Assembly: GCA_024364805.1 (NCBI GenBank)
Contig: CM044504.1
Location: forward strand, 100,013,978-100,044,051
Length of the DNA: 30,074 nt
Source of the DNA: Euprymna scolopes
Lineage: Eukaryota; Mollusca; Cephalopoda; Sepiida; Sepiolidae
Reading direction: 5' to 3'
Made by a program: the position numbers and the translations under genes
The notes under the pieces: model-generated
Seen by the model: the letters and a program-made list of their open reading frames with translations, nothing else
Told to the model about the DNA's origin: nothing
Database searches by the model: none
Part shown: positions 11,336 through 21,900 of the stretch, one piece after another
Numbering within the stretch: position 1 is the first letter of the stretch
Layout: each line of letters begins with the position of its first letter

Positions 11336-11449
11336 TAGTTTATTTTTGACTTGTCAGGTCAAAATTACAATATTTACCTTATGATGGTCATTAGCAACTG
11401 AAAAACTTTTACTTTTAAATTATTATAAACCAGGCTTAAACTCAAACAA

Positions 11450-12290
11450 AACCAATTTACCTCCTCCCTTGAAGTTTGCATTCACGAATATCTGCAGGCT
11501 TAGAACTAATTTAGATGATGCTGAATCATTTCTCCTAGAAAACACCCCGGATATCTTAGCGCTAAGTAACACTAACCTACACCCCTCCATCTCTTCTAAC
11601 AACTTTAACATGCCTGGTTATCTCCCATTTTGTCGTAGGGACTCAGACAGACACATGCATGGACTTGGAGTCTTTTTTTCAAAACACCCTCCTCTTGACT
11701 AGAGAAACAAAACTAGAATCAGACGACCAGATCTTTATGTACTTTAGACTTAACATGCAACATAACATTAGCTATTTATATTTTCTCTACTGCTCTCCCT
11801 CGACCCAGGACTGTCCCCTAATCAACCCAGTCTCTGACTCAATACTAGCGCACAAGTACATGTATTTGGTAACTTCAATGTCCATCACAGTAATTGGCTT
11901 AGATTCTCTACTTACAAATGCAGTTGGTAGCATAAAACATAGCTTCTCTATATCTCATTCCCTATCACAGACGGTTACGTTTCCGACACGTTTCCTAGAT
12001 CATTAAGATCAATATGCCTTACTTCTAGATCTATTTCTGACCACAGTTCCCGGTGATTATGTAACGAATGCCCATAGCCCACTCAGGAATGCTAATTAAG
12101 TTGTGATAATGGTAGAAATCGCCCTAAATTCTCGACCCAAAACTGAAGAGTTATTGCTCAAAACGCAAAGGTATTATAAGAAGGCTGACTGAGAAGCCAT
12201 CAGGGATCTCATCAGAGATGCCCCATGGGGAAACATCTTTCTCTTCCTGCAGAACAGTGCGCAAATTAGACCACCAAATGACAATTGAAG
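11450..12290 (+). pseudogene. LINE AP endonuclease remnant
   Basis: The domain order is that of exonuclease-endonuclease-phosphatase enzymes in non-LTR retrotransposons. The conserved GDFNxHHSNW motif appears at about 11860-11905 as VFGNFNVHHSNWL, with the catalytic Asp changed to Asn. The downstream SDH motif expected before VVVxVEI has decayed to AN followed by a stop codon at about 12100. At least two frame changes and three stops interrupt it. It therefore cannot nick DNA. The 5' boundary is put where recognisable protein starts; the element is 5'-truncated or its first part is too decayed to see. Confidence 0.9.
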
Positions 12291-12474
12291 CACATGTTTG
12301 CACAAGGAAATTCTATAGCAAACCCCACTCTCCCCAAGTGTTTACTTCTACTTGTGCAGCTGCTGCCATTGCTCAAAGGCAGCATGCATATTACAGATTT
12401 AATCAACATAAGTCCGGTACAAACAGACAAAAGTTTATAGAAGACAAACCCGACAAGCGGCAAAATCCCACCCC

Positions 12475-12645
12475 TACACAGTAGAAATCCCTAGACGTAA
12501 GAAAGCCTTCTACTCTAATAGATTCTTCCTTAGAACTGCTAGACTTTGGAACTCCCTTTCAGGTTCCTGCTTTCCCAACTGTACTGACATGCAGAAGTTC
12601 AAGTTTAATGTGAACAGACATCTTGCTGCTCAACTCTGTACATAG
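12475..12645 (+). pseudogene. LINE ORF2 C-terminal tail
   Basis: It encodes PYTVEIPRRKKAFYSNRFF, then LRTARLWNSLSGSCFPNC and FKFNVNRHLAAQLCT before a TAG. The RLWNSL...FKxxVxRHL pattern is the standard ending of CR1/Jockey-type ORF2 proteins. It follows the endonuclease linker directly, with no reverse-transcriptase motif such as YADD between. Confidence 0.9.
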
Positions 12646-12750
12646 TACCCCTGCAACATATATCTCTGATAGTAGCCCCCTACATCAAAGTGACACTGTG
12701 TCTTGTTTGGGGTGAAAATGGAATAAAACGAAAAAAAAGAAAAAAAAATT

Positions 12751-13180
12751 TTTTTTTTTCGTTTTGAGGAGGAGGAGGAGGGTCATATCTGTGAACCACT
12801 TTAAATGAGAAAAAAAAGATAAAAGCCTTTAATTTTTATCAAGAATCCAATTTGAGAATTTCTTCATTAACTTTTCGAATGTGAGAACATTTTTTTGTTG
12901 TTACGGATAATGTTGGTCGCCTGAATCAAACTCTCATTGAGTACATTTCTGCTCACATTTAAAATATTTGATTGGAGGATAAAAAAATTAAATTTAATTA
13001 AATAAAACAAACAGCCCATATGAATGATATCTGATAAAACAGTTAAGTTTTTCGGTTGGGAGGGGGGGGTGCAGATAAAGGAGAGAAAGTGTTACGCCTT
13101 CATAATCTGACAGAATTAAAATTTATAAACATCAAAATTTTGTATAAGTAATTTTACATTTGTTTGTTTAACCAACATAT
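12751..13180. other. Non-coding spacer between two LINE relics
   Basis: The start (TTTTTTTTTTCG then a (GGA)n-like run at 12768-12782) is low complexity. A G-run lies at 13061-13069. Nothing else was recognised. Confidence 0.4.
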
Positions 13181-13299
13181 CAACCTTCTTTGGGTCATTT
13201 AATGCTGTATATAGGATTTACATTTTTGATACTTTCAGAGTCAATTTTCGCTGAGTATATTCGGACAATGTTTTGGTATAGTTCGTTATTTGATGTTAT

Positions 13300-13830
13300 T
13301 CATGTTTTATGGCAAAGATTTGCTTCTTGTAAAAAATTTAGAATGGGTTTAGGATTTTCTTTTTCGAAGAGTTCTTTTAAGTTTGTGGCCTTGTAGTAGT
13401 GTTGATGAATTGGTGTGCAGTCAAGTAAAAAGTGCTTCACTGTATAAGGTTTGTGACATGGTATACATTTGGGAGGTTCTTCACTTCTTAGTATGTGGGA
13501 GTGAGTTATGTATGTGTGTCCTATCCGGATACGTGATAAGACTACTTCCTCTTTACGTGATTTTTTGGAATCTAGTATTTTTTTTTAAAATTTAGGCATC
13601 ATTTGGAAGAGTTTATTGTTTTTGCAATTATTCCAGTTTTCTTGCCATTTCTTTGTGATAAAATTGTTTATTGAAGGTTTGTAGTGCATATATGGGACCT
13701 TTATGTCGCTTAATTTTACATTTGTACTATTGAATTTGAAACATTTTTTTTCTAATTCCTGCCAACAAACTAAGTCAGGATGAGGGTTCTTAGAAGACTG
13801 AATGTAGTTTAATGAAAATGAGAACATTTA
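13300..13830 (-). mobile_element. 5'-truncated LINE, RNase H-side C-terminus
   Basis: A single minus-strand frame of 175 codons from 13827 to a TGA at 13302-13300 is broken by just one TAA, at 13587-13585. It reads NVKLSDIKVPYMHYKPSIN, FITKKWQENWNNCKNNKLF, then SRIRIGHTYITHSHILRSE, PPKCIPCHKPYTVKHFLLDC and FEKENPKPILNFLQEANL. This is the region after RNase H at the end of I/Jockey-group LINE ORF2, with the CxxC-HxxxxC knuckle (CIPC...HFLLDC). The start resembles RNase H (SLNYIQSSKNPHPDL) but runs too quickly into the tail, implying an internal deletion. A further short frame down to about 13190 may be 3' UTR. Confidence 0.9.
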
Positions 13831-13970
13831 AATAGTTTGTATAATTATTTTTTTCTAATATTTTTATATAATTTATTCTGATCTGACATTAAATGTCACA
13901 TTCGAAATAATAATAAAAAAAGGTTTTCATTACATTAACAGACAATTCCCTGGATTTTTATTTGAATCCA

Positions 13971-14045
<75 letters not shown>

Positions 14046-14631
14046 AAGAAAGAAATGACACGTTTTAAGGTTTCTATCTGTATGCAAGGGGAGAACGCAT
14101 GCAAGCAATTAAATGGGTGCTCATTTATCAACTATTAAAATGATGAAATGCTGGGTTGATGATGGACGGGATAGCAACTTCATATGTCCTCCCTTCCATT
14201 AAAGGCAACTTGTCTCAGAAAAGTAAAACTCAGATCTAACACGCAGAACCAGCCAAGATTTCATGTGGTGATTATTGTTGTGACCCTGAACAATCATTGG
14301 TCAACAGAGTGCACTATGTTTTTACGATCCACTTCGAACATACAATGGGTCGAAGATTTTCTAATCATTTTAGATTCGTCTTCACAAACAACCACTGCTT
14401 TTAAATTCTAAATCCGTTCTCATAGTTTTATCTCATTTTTTTCTTTTCCATCTGAATGAAATTTGTTTTCTATTAGAAAAAGTTTTAGAAAGCAAAGATC
14501 TGTGTTGAATTCCTTAAAGAAAACAAAGCCTCCTCCCTCTAAACAAAATGGTTTTATCCATTATGTTCAAGTTATTGACGAAAATCATGTATTTTGGTAT
14601 TAAAAGCTTTTAATGAGTTATAATCATTTCA
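13831..14631. other. Non-coding DNA containing a 70-base A tract
   Basis: A homopolymer of 70 A residues lies at 13974-14043, followed by (GAAA)n. TGACATTAAATGTCA near 13884-13898 is a perfect palindrome. The plus-strand open frame at 14184-14411 resembles nothing I know. No host exon was recognised. Confidence 0.5.
13974..14056 (+). repeat. Poly(A)70 followed by (GAAA)n
   Basis: It is an uninterrupted run of 70 A residues and then GAAAGAAAGAAA. It could be the tail of a young plus-strand retroposon or a microsatellite grown from one. No known LINE or SINE body was recognised in the 140 bases upstream. Confidence 0.95.
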
Positions 14632-15050
14632 GTTCTTATCCACAATGCCCCGCATATTAAAATATAAAGAAAAATTTGTAGGATGTACATACCCATGACA
14701 AAATGAAAATATCATTTCAAAATTCACATAAATTGAACAAGTAGTTTTATTTTTATAAAGAAACTCATTTTTAAGTGATTAATAGTAATTCGTAGGCATT
14801 ACAACATAAATCTCGCAAGTTTGAATTATTAAATCATCTCAGTTTGTCTTTTTAGATTGTTTCTTTAAGACAGTCAGTCTTCTTAAACACTTGATTTTCA
14901 CATTAAAAAATAACACTACTTGATTAATTTACATGATTTTTGGAATATGATAGGTATGTACATGATAGACATTTTTCTTTACTTTAATTTTTTAATATAG
15001 AAGGAATTTCTTTCTTTTTTTTTAATATAGGGGGAATTCCTCATTTCTCC
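14632..15050 (+). mobile_element. MITE family A, copy 3
   Basis: The left end GTTCTTATCCACAATGCCC is a decayed form of the family terminus GTTCTTGTCCAGAATT. The arms pair through CACATAAATTGAACAAG (left) and CTTGATTAATTTACATGATT (right). The core GTAGGCATTACAACATAAA matches copy 2. The right end is locally duplicated: TTTAATATAGAAGGAATT then TTTAATATAGGGGGAATTCC. No clear target duplication is visible. Confidence 0.75.
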
Positions 15051-15060
15051 AAAACATTAA

Positions 15061-15420
15061 TTCCATCTATAATATAAATCTCACCTGTCTGTTTAAATGT
15101 ATGTATGTATACCTAAAACTTTCCACAGAGGCGATAGATTTTCACAAGATCGATATCATTTTGAAGCTCGACGTCTCTGACGACAAACATCGAAAAATTG
15201 GCCAAAAAGATTAATTCCTTCAACCTCAACTGGGCAGTTTTCTACAAGGAGGAGGTCAATATTTTGCAAGCCATTTTTGCAAGTCATCGTATCAGTTGGA
15301 TTAACTGCCTAATTTTAATATTCCGAACTTCCGGTCATATCATGGAGTAGGGGTAAGATGTCAGATTTTCTTTTACTTTCTTTTAGGCCTTCGCATCACG
15401 GATTCGAGCTTGCCTGCCTA
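15061..15420 (+). mobile_element. Possible non-autonomous Helitron-like repeat
   Basis: TCTATAATATAAATCTCACC followed by TGTCTGTTTAAATGTATGTA resembles the 5' end of many animal Helitron-type repeats (TC plus TATA-rich start, then a TCTGT/ATGT run). The following 300 bases are less AT-rich than the flanks and contain GGTAAGATG and TTGCCTGCCTACTACC. No CTRR end with hairpin could be fixed, so the call and right border are tentative. Confidence 0.3.
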
Positions 15421-16108
15421 CTACCACTTTTTTTTTTTGCTCAACACACACCTCCAAACACCCAGGCGAGTCTATCTACACAATAAACATATGACTTTCA
15501 ATAACCTTTCAATAACCTATGCTAGTGTGTCTCACTTTTTTCTTTTCACGTAGACTTTTTGTATTACTTCTTCCTGACAATCAGATGTTGTTCATTGTTT
15601 TTCTAACGCATCGATGTATGCATGTTAGCACCATTTACTTCTATTTCTAACACTAACACCCATTACCACAATTGGTTTAATCATGTTTTTTATTTTTAAC
15701 AAACAAATTACCATTTATCAAGGCTAAAAGCCACTTGAGATTAAGGGTTAATGAGACAGATAGATTGTCAGTTGAGCAATGAAAAGTATTATGAGGATGG
15801 TTTATAACAAGTATTTACTGACATTGGATTTGAAGATGACCTTGTTGTAGCGTTCAGAGAAGCAATCTTATGGAAATATATTCCATAGATCGAAAGATTT
15901 TGTAAAAATTGGGGTAATATTTAGAAGAGATGAAAAAAAAAAATGGTAGATTATTTTGATCCATAAATATAAAAGTATGATTTTCATAAAAACCTTTTAT
16001 AATTGCGGGTGCACAAAATAAGTTTCATCTTCTCTTGATTGATAAAAAATCAACAATAACAATAGGAGTTTCAGCACACGATGGCTTAGCCAAACTGGAT
16101 GGTAGAAT
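15421..16108. other. Non-coding DNA, nothing recognised
   Basis: It contains a small tandem duplication (CTTTCAATAACC twice at 15496-15519). No exon of the neighbouring TPP2 gene could be found on the minus strand. Confidence 0.4.
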
Positions 16109-16392
16109 AGATTAGAGTTTTTGTCCAGAATTTCCCCTATATTAAAATATCTTGTAAATTTGTATTATTATCCCCCTTTTATTTCTTGAGATTATTTTCA
16201 AGATGGCAACAAGAGTCAGTCACTGCTTGATTATTAATAATTAATTATTGATTTTATTATTAAAAAATAGAACTACTTGATCAATTTACGTGATTTTTAG
16301 AATATGATTATTTTATTTCTTAATGAGTACGTACATCATACAGATTTTCTTTTTTTTAATATAGGAGGAATTCTGGACAAGAACCCAGATTA
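16109..16392 (+). mobile_element. MITE family A, copy 4 (short), with flanking AGATTA
   Basis: The body is 16115-16386 (272 bases). The terminal repeats are nearly perfect: GAGTTTTTGTCCAGAATTTC at the left and GAATTCTGGACAAGAACCC at the right. The direct repeat AGATTA flanks the element at 16109-16114 and 16387-16392. Most of the left arm and part of the core are missing compared with copy 2. The right arm (CTACTTGATCAATTTACGTG) is kept. Confidence 0.85.
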
Positions 16393-18713
16393 GCATATGG
16401 AGGTTTTGGTTATTAACTTATAGTGTCTGAATGATGAGGGGGGAAATCAACTTTATATCATATAGACGTATTTAAATATGTAGCACTAAGACAGATGTCA
16501 ATAAATGTGATTGATAAAAAATAAAATAATGATGAACATTGAACTGCTGTTTTAGTATTGTTAGACTGGGTTAGTTTTGGGGAGAAAGAAGATTATAATT
16601 TTTTGGATGTTCAGTCAGTAAAAATGGTGTCAGAATTTTAGAAATGAAAGTTTTTAAGAAGATAATGACGACCAAATTTTGATGGGTTCAATCACAACTG
16701 TCAGCAGGGTTAACAATTTGTAGATCATACAGCTTTGTCCACAGAAAATTATGGAGATTTGAGTAAATTATACAATGAGATAAACTGTCATATCAATGGC
16801 TTCTAATCTCCATCATTTTTTGTGGTCAACCAGATAAGGATAAGAGCGGCATCCATTCCTAATAGCTGAAAGACTGGCATAAAGCTGTAATAAGTGGCAG
16901 AATTTTGTTTGCAAGCATGTGGTGAAGCTCTGTGGAGTATGCAAATAAGTCAAGTTTCTAAGCATCCCATCATATCATTTCCTTGATAAGATTCTTGCAT
17001 AATCTTGCACCTACTTAACATATCTTAATCGTTGGGATTAATATTGTCAAAAAAGACCCCGCCTCTCATCTTAGCTCCAGATATTCTCAAAATCAACAAT
17101 GTTTAACTCTTGAATCTTCACTCCAACTTTTCCTATAATCATCTTGAACCACCGACCACCTATTTTTTAATGACAAGAGCCAGATTGATTGTCAATGTCA
17201 TTGTTTAATGACAAGAGCCAGATTGCTACTGACCAATGTCATTAAATATTATCTGGAATTGTGAAAACACAGTGACCTAAAAAGAAAATGGTCGCCGAGT
17301 TAGAGTTTTATGTAAAATCTGAAACTGAAATCTTTACTTCACATATAAATGATAAAGGTAATTATTTATAAAAAAAGTTTTCGTTGCTCAAAAGTTTTTT
17401 TCATATTGAATGACAGAAATCCATCTTTTGAACATTTTCATCTTCAGCCATTAATTGACCGTGGAAAACGGTTCAATGCAGATTGTAAATTACAGATTTT
17501 AATCTTCTAATAATTGGCTATCAACCGATGCTTGGCAATTCATTGAATCATTTCAAAATTGTCAGCCAGCTTCAAGTTGAAATATTGTTATTCTCTCGGT
17601 GTGGCATGAAACATTATTTACAAGACTTGTTAGATGCATTCTAAGAACTCAGCGGCCATTTTTTTTCTAGGCTGCAATGTCAACATATTAGCATATCTTT
17701 ATGTTACAACTTATTAAGATAATAGAAAGCTCAATGTACTAGATAGAACAATTAAAAAACAAGGAAAATTGATGATGAAAATAAAAATATTATTAATCAA
17801 TCAAACATTCAAACAAAGAATTATAATGAAGAATAAAAACTTAAACCATGGATTTTCAAAGATAGACTTTTTTCATTAGAGGATTAACATTAGTGAAAGA
17901 TATATCACCTATTAGCATAAATTTGAAAAAAAAAAAACAAAACAAACTTTTGTGAACTAAAAGGCATTTTCAATAAACTTAAAATAGAAAAAAATAGAGA
18001 AAGTAAAAAAATTAAATAATAAATTAATTAATGAAGTTGCACTCTGCAAAGTCTTAAAAGCAGAATCTGGGATCCCAAGTCTGAATAGATTTTCTTTATT
18101 ATAATTCCTTGTTTGAATTTTTGATGAATTAATAAATATTGTAATTTATCCAAATTTTATTTTCATCATCAATTTTTCTTGTTATATATATGTACACACA
18201 CACACGTAAGTGTCCTTTATCGTATGATTCACTAACAATGAGGCACAATCATTCCTATGCAAATTAGTTTACTGCCTCCATTGCAATGAGAACATGAATA
18301 AAAGTTCCACCAATTAATTATTAAAGGGAAGATAACTCTTGAAGTTATTGGAAGTTGAAGAGAGTCTGTCGTTCCTGATGCACATGAGTTAGCATCTCTT
18401 TCTATCCCGGTTTACTTCTCAATTTCAAATCCCAATCATTTGACAGACCCCACTGAATGTGATCATTATCCCATGAGACAAATTTCATCGTAAACCATGC
18501 TGCTTACGAATCTTTAACAATAAAAATCTCGTTAATTCCATCCCAACAAGTGAAAAAGCATGGCAGCAAAATATTTGGTTTTGGGAGTTAAATTTAAATA
18601 AAAATACAAACCAAGCAAATCCGATTAACTATTTTTAAATAAAACTGTTCATTGAGCGAAAGGAGGGGAGAAAAAGGATGTGAAAAGAAAAGGCGTAAAT
18701 AGCATCCACTTAC
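16393..18713. other. TPP2 intron or 3' flank, no exon recognised
   Basis: I searched the minus strand here for the TPP2 C-terminus (expected motifs YGR, W-T-H, ENWLP) and found none. A 38-base tandem duplication lies at 17168-17243. AAAGGGAAGATAACTC at 18324-18339 resembles a motif common in molluscan MITEs. (TA)n/(CA)n runs lie near 18184-18206. Confidence 0.5.
17168..17245. repeat. 38-base tandem duplication, each unit a hairpin
   Basis: TAATGACAAGAGCCAGATTG occurs at 17168 and again at 17206. Each unit also ends in TGTCATT, the inverse of its own AATGACA, so each can fold on a 7-base stem. It is probably a chance local duplication. Confidence 0.75.
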
Positions 18714-18954
18714 TTTCATGTCAAAAGGATCGACCCATTTGAGCAATTCTTCAAAAATTACATCAATCTCTTGTGTCGGCACCTTGGGGATGACATGTTC
18801 ACAATCCTCGTCATCTTCCACACCAGTGATCGGTGTATCATCACAACTAGCCAGGCTGCTCACCGTTTCAGGGACTTCTAAGTGAGTATCAGCCTGCGAA
18901 CAACCGAGTTTCACATAGGTTTCAATAAGGGTATTTTTCTGCTTATCCATATCG
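18714..18954 (-). CDS. TPP2: TPP2 exon, DMDKQKNTLIE segment (last found in window)
   Basis: This 241-base exon has the acceptor TTGTATTTCAG and the donor GTAAGTGG. After one base completing an Ile codon, 80 codons follow, ending in phase 0 with WVDPFDMK. It opens DMDKQKNTLIETYVKLGCS, nearly matching human TPP2. A diverged acidic stretch follows (GVEDDEDCEH), then VIFEELLKWVDPFDMK, where human has a similar tryptophan-rich helix ending at the same exon border. Reading through the donor gives about 28 more codons of nonsense before a stop, so the donor is taken as real. The next exon should encode about 70 residues with a YGR motif, and I could not find it downstream. Confidence 0.96.
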
Positions 18955-21900
18955 CTGAAATACAAAATTAGACTTGCTTATTAAACGTTTTTTTTTTTTG
19001 GTAGGAGGTATATAAAAATATTGAACCATAATATATCTTCTCGATATGTACCCATGCACATGCAAAATATCAATCTTGAGTGTAAATAGGAGAAACAACA
19101 GCTACTTATAAAGACATACACTACATTTAAGCTATCTCTGCCCCCCCCCCCCCGGCACTCAGTCAGTATAAAGTTTCCAATAATCCAGAAGCAAAAAATC
19201 GATTCTTCGCATATGACTGATTTATTGTCTTATATTTATTTGCATTTATTCCTTGTTTCATTTATCTTTTTTCTAATATATATGGGAATTAAATTATGCG
19301 AATTAACATTCACAAAATTTATTGTTAAATACAAGATATAAACAATTCTTTCCTTATTCCATGAAGTTTAAAAAATTTAACTTTTTTCTTCAGAGAAAAA
19401 TAATTAGCAAAAAATATATGACGTTTGTTTTAGCATGAAAAAAAAAAATCAAAGCAAACAAAACATAATATTAGTGAATTCCACTATTCTGTACGAAGTT
19501 TTGAATTCCAATCATTTATTAATAACAAGGTGATTCAATTGTTTTCTGTTCAATGAAATGTAACCAAATAAATTGTAATGGGTTTAAACAATAAACGTAT
19601 ATTAATAACAATCAAGTCATTTTTTATTTGATAAAATCCAACAAAGAAATAAAATTATAAGAATACACAAGCATCACATGCACACAGGCATTGAATTTTA
19701 TACAGAAAGATATTAAGAAATTCAAACGAAAGGTAAAGAAATTACAAAACTAATCAAATCAATAAATCAACAGCAAAATTCGGCACTAGTGCAGAGAGTG
19801 ATCTGGACATAAATAATAAGATTATTATTTAAAAAGCCATTCTTAACATGGGGAGGGGAGGGTGTTTTGTACCTATTCTATACTTCAACCTTACAATTGA
19901 ATAAAAAAAATATATCATAGAACTTTGATTAAACTTGGAAATACGATTTAAAAAAATAGCGCAGATCACTCTCTGCACTAGCACCCAAAATTCAAAATAT
20001 ATTTTCATCAAAACATTAAAAAATGAAAATGTTTTCAAAATAATATTCACAGATTTTGTGATAATTTTATGAAGAATTTATTTCATGGAGATTAATTGGT
20101 AACTTTTGCATTTTACAATCTCCACTTATGCACTTATGTTTTACAGAAACTAGACATCAATAAAGTTTGAGTTTGGACATCTTTGTCTAAATCACAGTGA
20201 TTTTTAATCACAAAGTTAATAACAGAAACTGAAGATAAAACCCTCACACCAATGTTTATTTCAAATGTTTGATCGGTTGTTTTGATTTGTTCTTTTACAT
20301 TTTGTTAATTTAAAGCATAAAAAACAGAATATTAATGAATTTTGATAATCGGGACTAACTTTTAATTCTAACTATTTATTAATAATAAGGTGACTTGTTT
20401 TTTTTTTTCAACTTCAAATATAATCAAATACAACCATTAAGTGCAGACTATAAATTTACTTATTTGCCAGATTTTTTTGATTTTATCAACTAGAAAACAA
20501 CCAAATTAATTTTTGTAATTAATAAATTGTTGAAATTAAAAAGTTGAAATTCACAAATATATAAAAAATAAAAATACAACTAGTGTTTGCAGACATGTCA
20601 GCGATTTGATTTTTTTAAATGCCCTTCTCACTATTGCAGAATGTCAATAATTTAAAAAGTTAAAATTTGAGCAATATCCTTCATCATTAGGAAACTTAAA
20701 CATTTATTAAAAATCTCCAAAAATGCGTTTGAACTGAAAAAAAAAAAAATAAATAAACAATTAGCTTTTTTTGTCACTCGATAAATCTATTAGTTATTTA
20801 TAATTCTTCCCCATCAGTCATCGCTACTTAATGATTTATTTGACCTGATACACACTCAATAACAACCGACACCTAACAGAAATCAATGCTTCAGCTAATA
20901 ACATAAAAGAAAACAATCGATTTCATTAAAAAAAAAAAAATTGGTTGTTGTTGGATACCGGGGAGGGGGGGGGGGTGTAGATGAGCACGTCATCAAAAAA
21001 TTCTTACATTTTAATGCTGGCAGAATTTGGTCGTGGATCTGACTTCATACCATAATAGGCTAGTAAAGCTTCTTTATCAATTTGATTGAGGATGTATTTG
21101 GCAATTTTGGTGATTTCAGGCAATTTCTTCAATCTGTCCTGTAAATATGAAAAAAAATGAATTGGAAAAATAGAAACGAGTGAAATAAATCAATAAATTT
21201 TGTTAAAGTAAAATGCAAAAAAAAAATTAAAAAATAAATAAAAATAAAGAAACATATTTTCACAGTAATTGAGCCAACATGAAGAACACGAACAATGTGG
21301 CATCCAAACTATTTTTTTTTTAAAAAAACAATATTTTAGAATAATCTAAAATATTTTCTTTAGAAGACAATATTTTATAAAGAAATGAATTCCAGAAGGT
21401 TCTTGTAATATCATTTAGGGATCATCAGTACAAGTAATTTTTGAAAAAATTAATGATTATTATTGCTTCATTTTAATATTTTGACGCATATATATACAGT
21501 AGCGTCTAAAACTAAGGGACAAAATTTTAAAACCTAATATTTGTTAGAAATAACAATTGTGAAAAGCTGAAATTTTGACAACTAGTAGTCGTTATCATCC
21601 ATAACATACTAAAATTTGAATCATTAGCAAAGGATAGAAAAAGAATTATAACAATTATTTATTTTCAAAATAGGAACGTCCAAAAAATAAGGGACAAAAT
21701 TGAGAAAAACAATGTAAACAGTATGCTATATTCAAATTTTTTGATTTCTTCAAAGAATAAATATTAGTTAGTCATTTGTAAACATTGCATCAGCCGGCAC
21801 CATGGCGAAACGCCAAAAACTTGATTACTCTGTGAGACAAACTATTGTGAAGCTACACAAGGAAAAGCACACCATTAGAGAGATGTAAGAGAGAGTAAAA

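Larger units (their letters stand above)
11437..12750 (+). mobile_element. LINE (CR1/Jockey-like) lacking its reverse transcriptase
   Basis: LINEs copy themselves with an AP-type endonuclease and a reverse transcriptase. Here the endonuclease begins LKFAFTNICRLRTNLDD and continues through ENTPDILALSNTNLHPS, MPGYLPFCRRDSD, SISHSLSQTVTFPTRF and VEIALNSRPKTEE to about 12290. A post-endonuclease linker follows (FTSTCAAAAIAQRQHAYY). The sequence then jumps at about 12480 to the extreme C-terminus: FYSNRFFLRTARLWNSLSG through FKFNVNRHLAAQLCT and a stop at 12643-12645. The whole reverse transcriptase, about 1.5 kb by family norms, is gone. A 3' UTR and A-rich tail end near 12750. The frame changes several times. 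Confidence 0.93.

Noticed and set aside
13190-13595. Plus-strand open frames of about 70 codons
   Set aside because: They are the antisense shadow of the minus-strand LINE tail.
14184-14411. Plus-strand 75-codon open frame
   Set aside because: No recognisable protein and no splice support.
18594-18713. Extension of the last TPP2 exon through the donor to an in-frame stop
   Set aside because: The readthrough residues resemble no TPP2 and the donor GTAAGTGG is strong; treated as intron.
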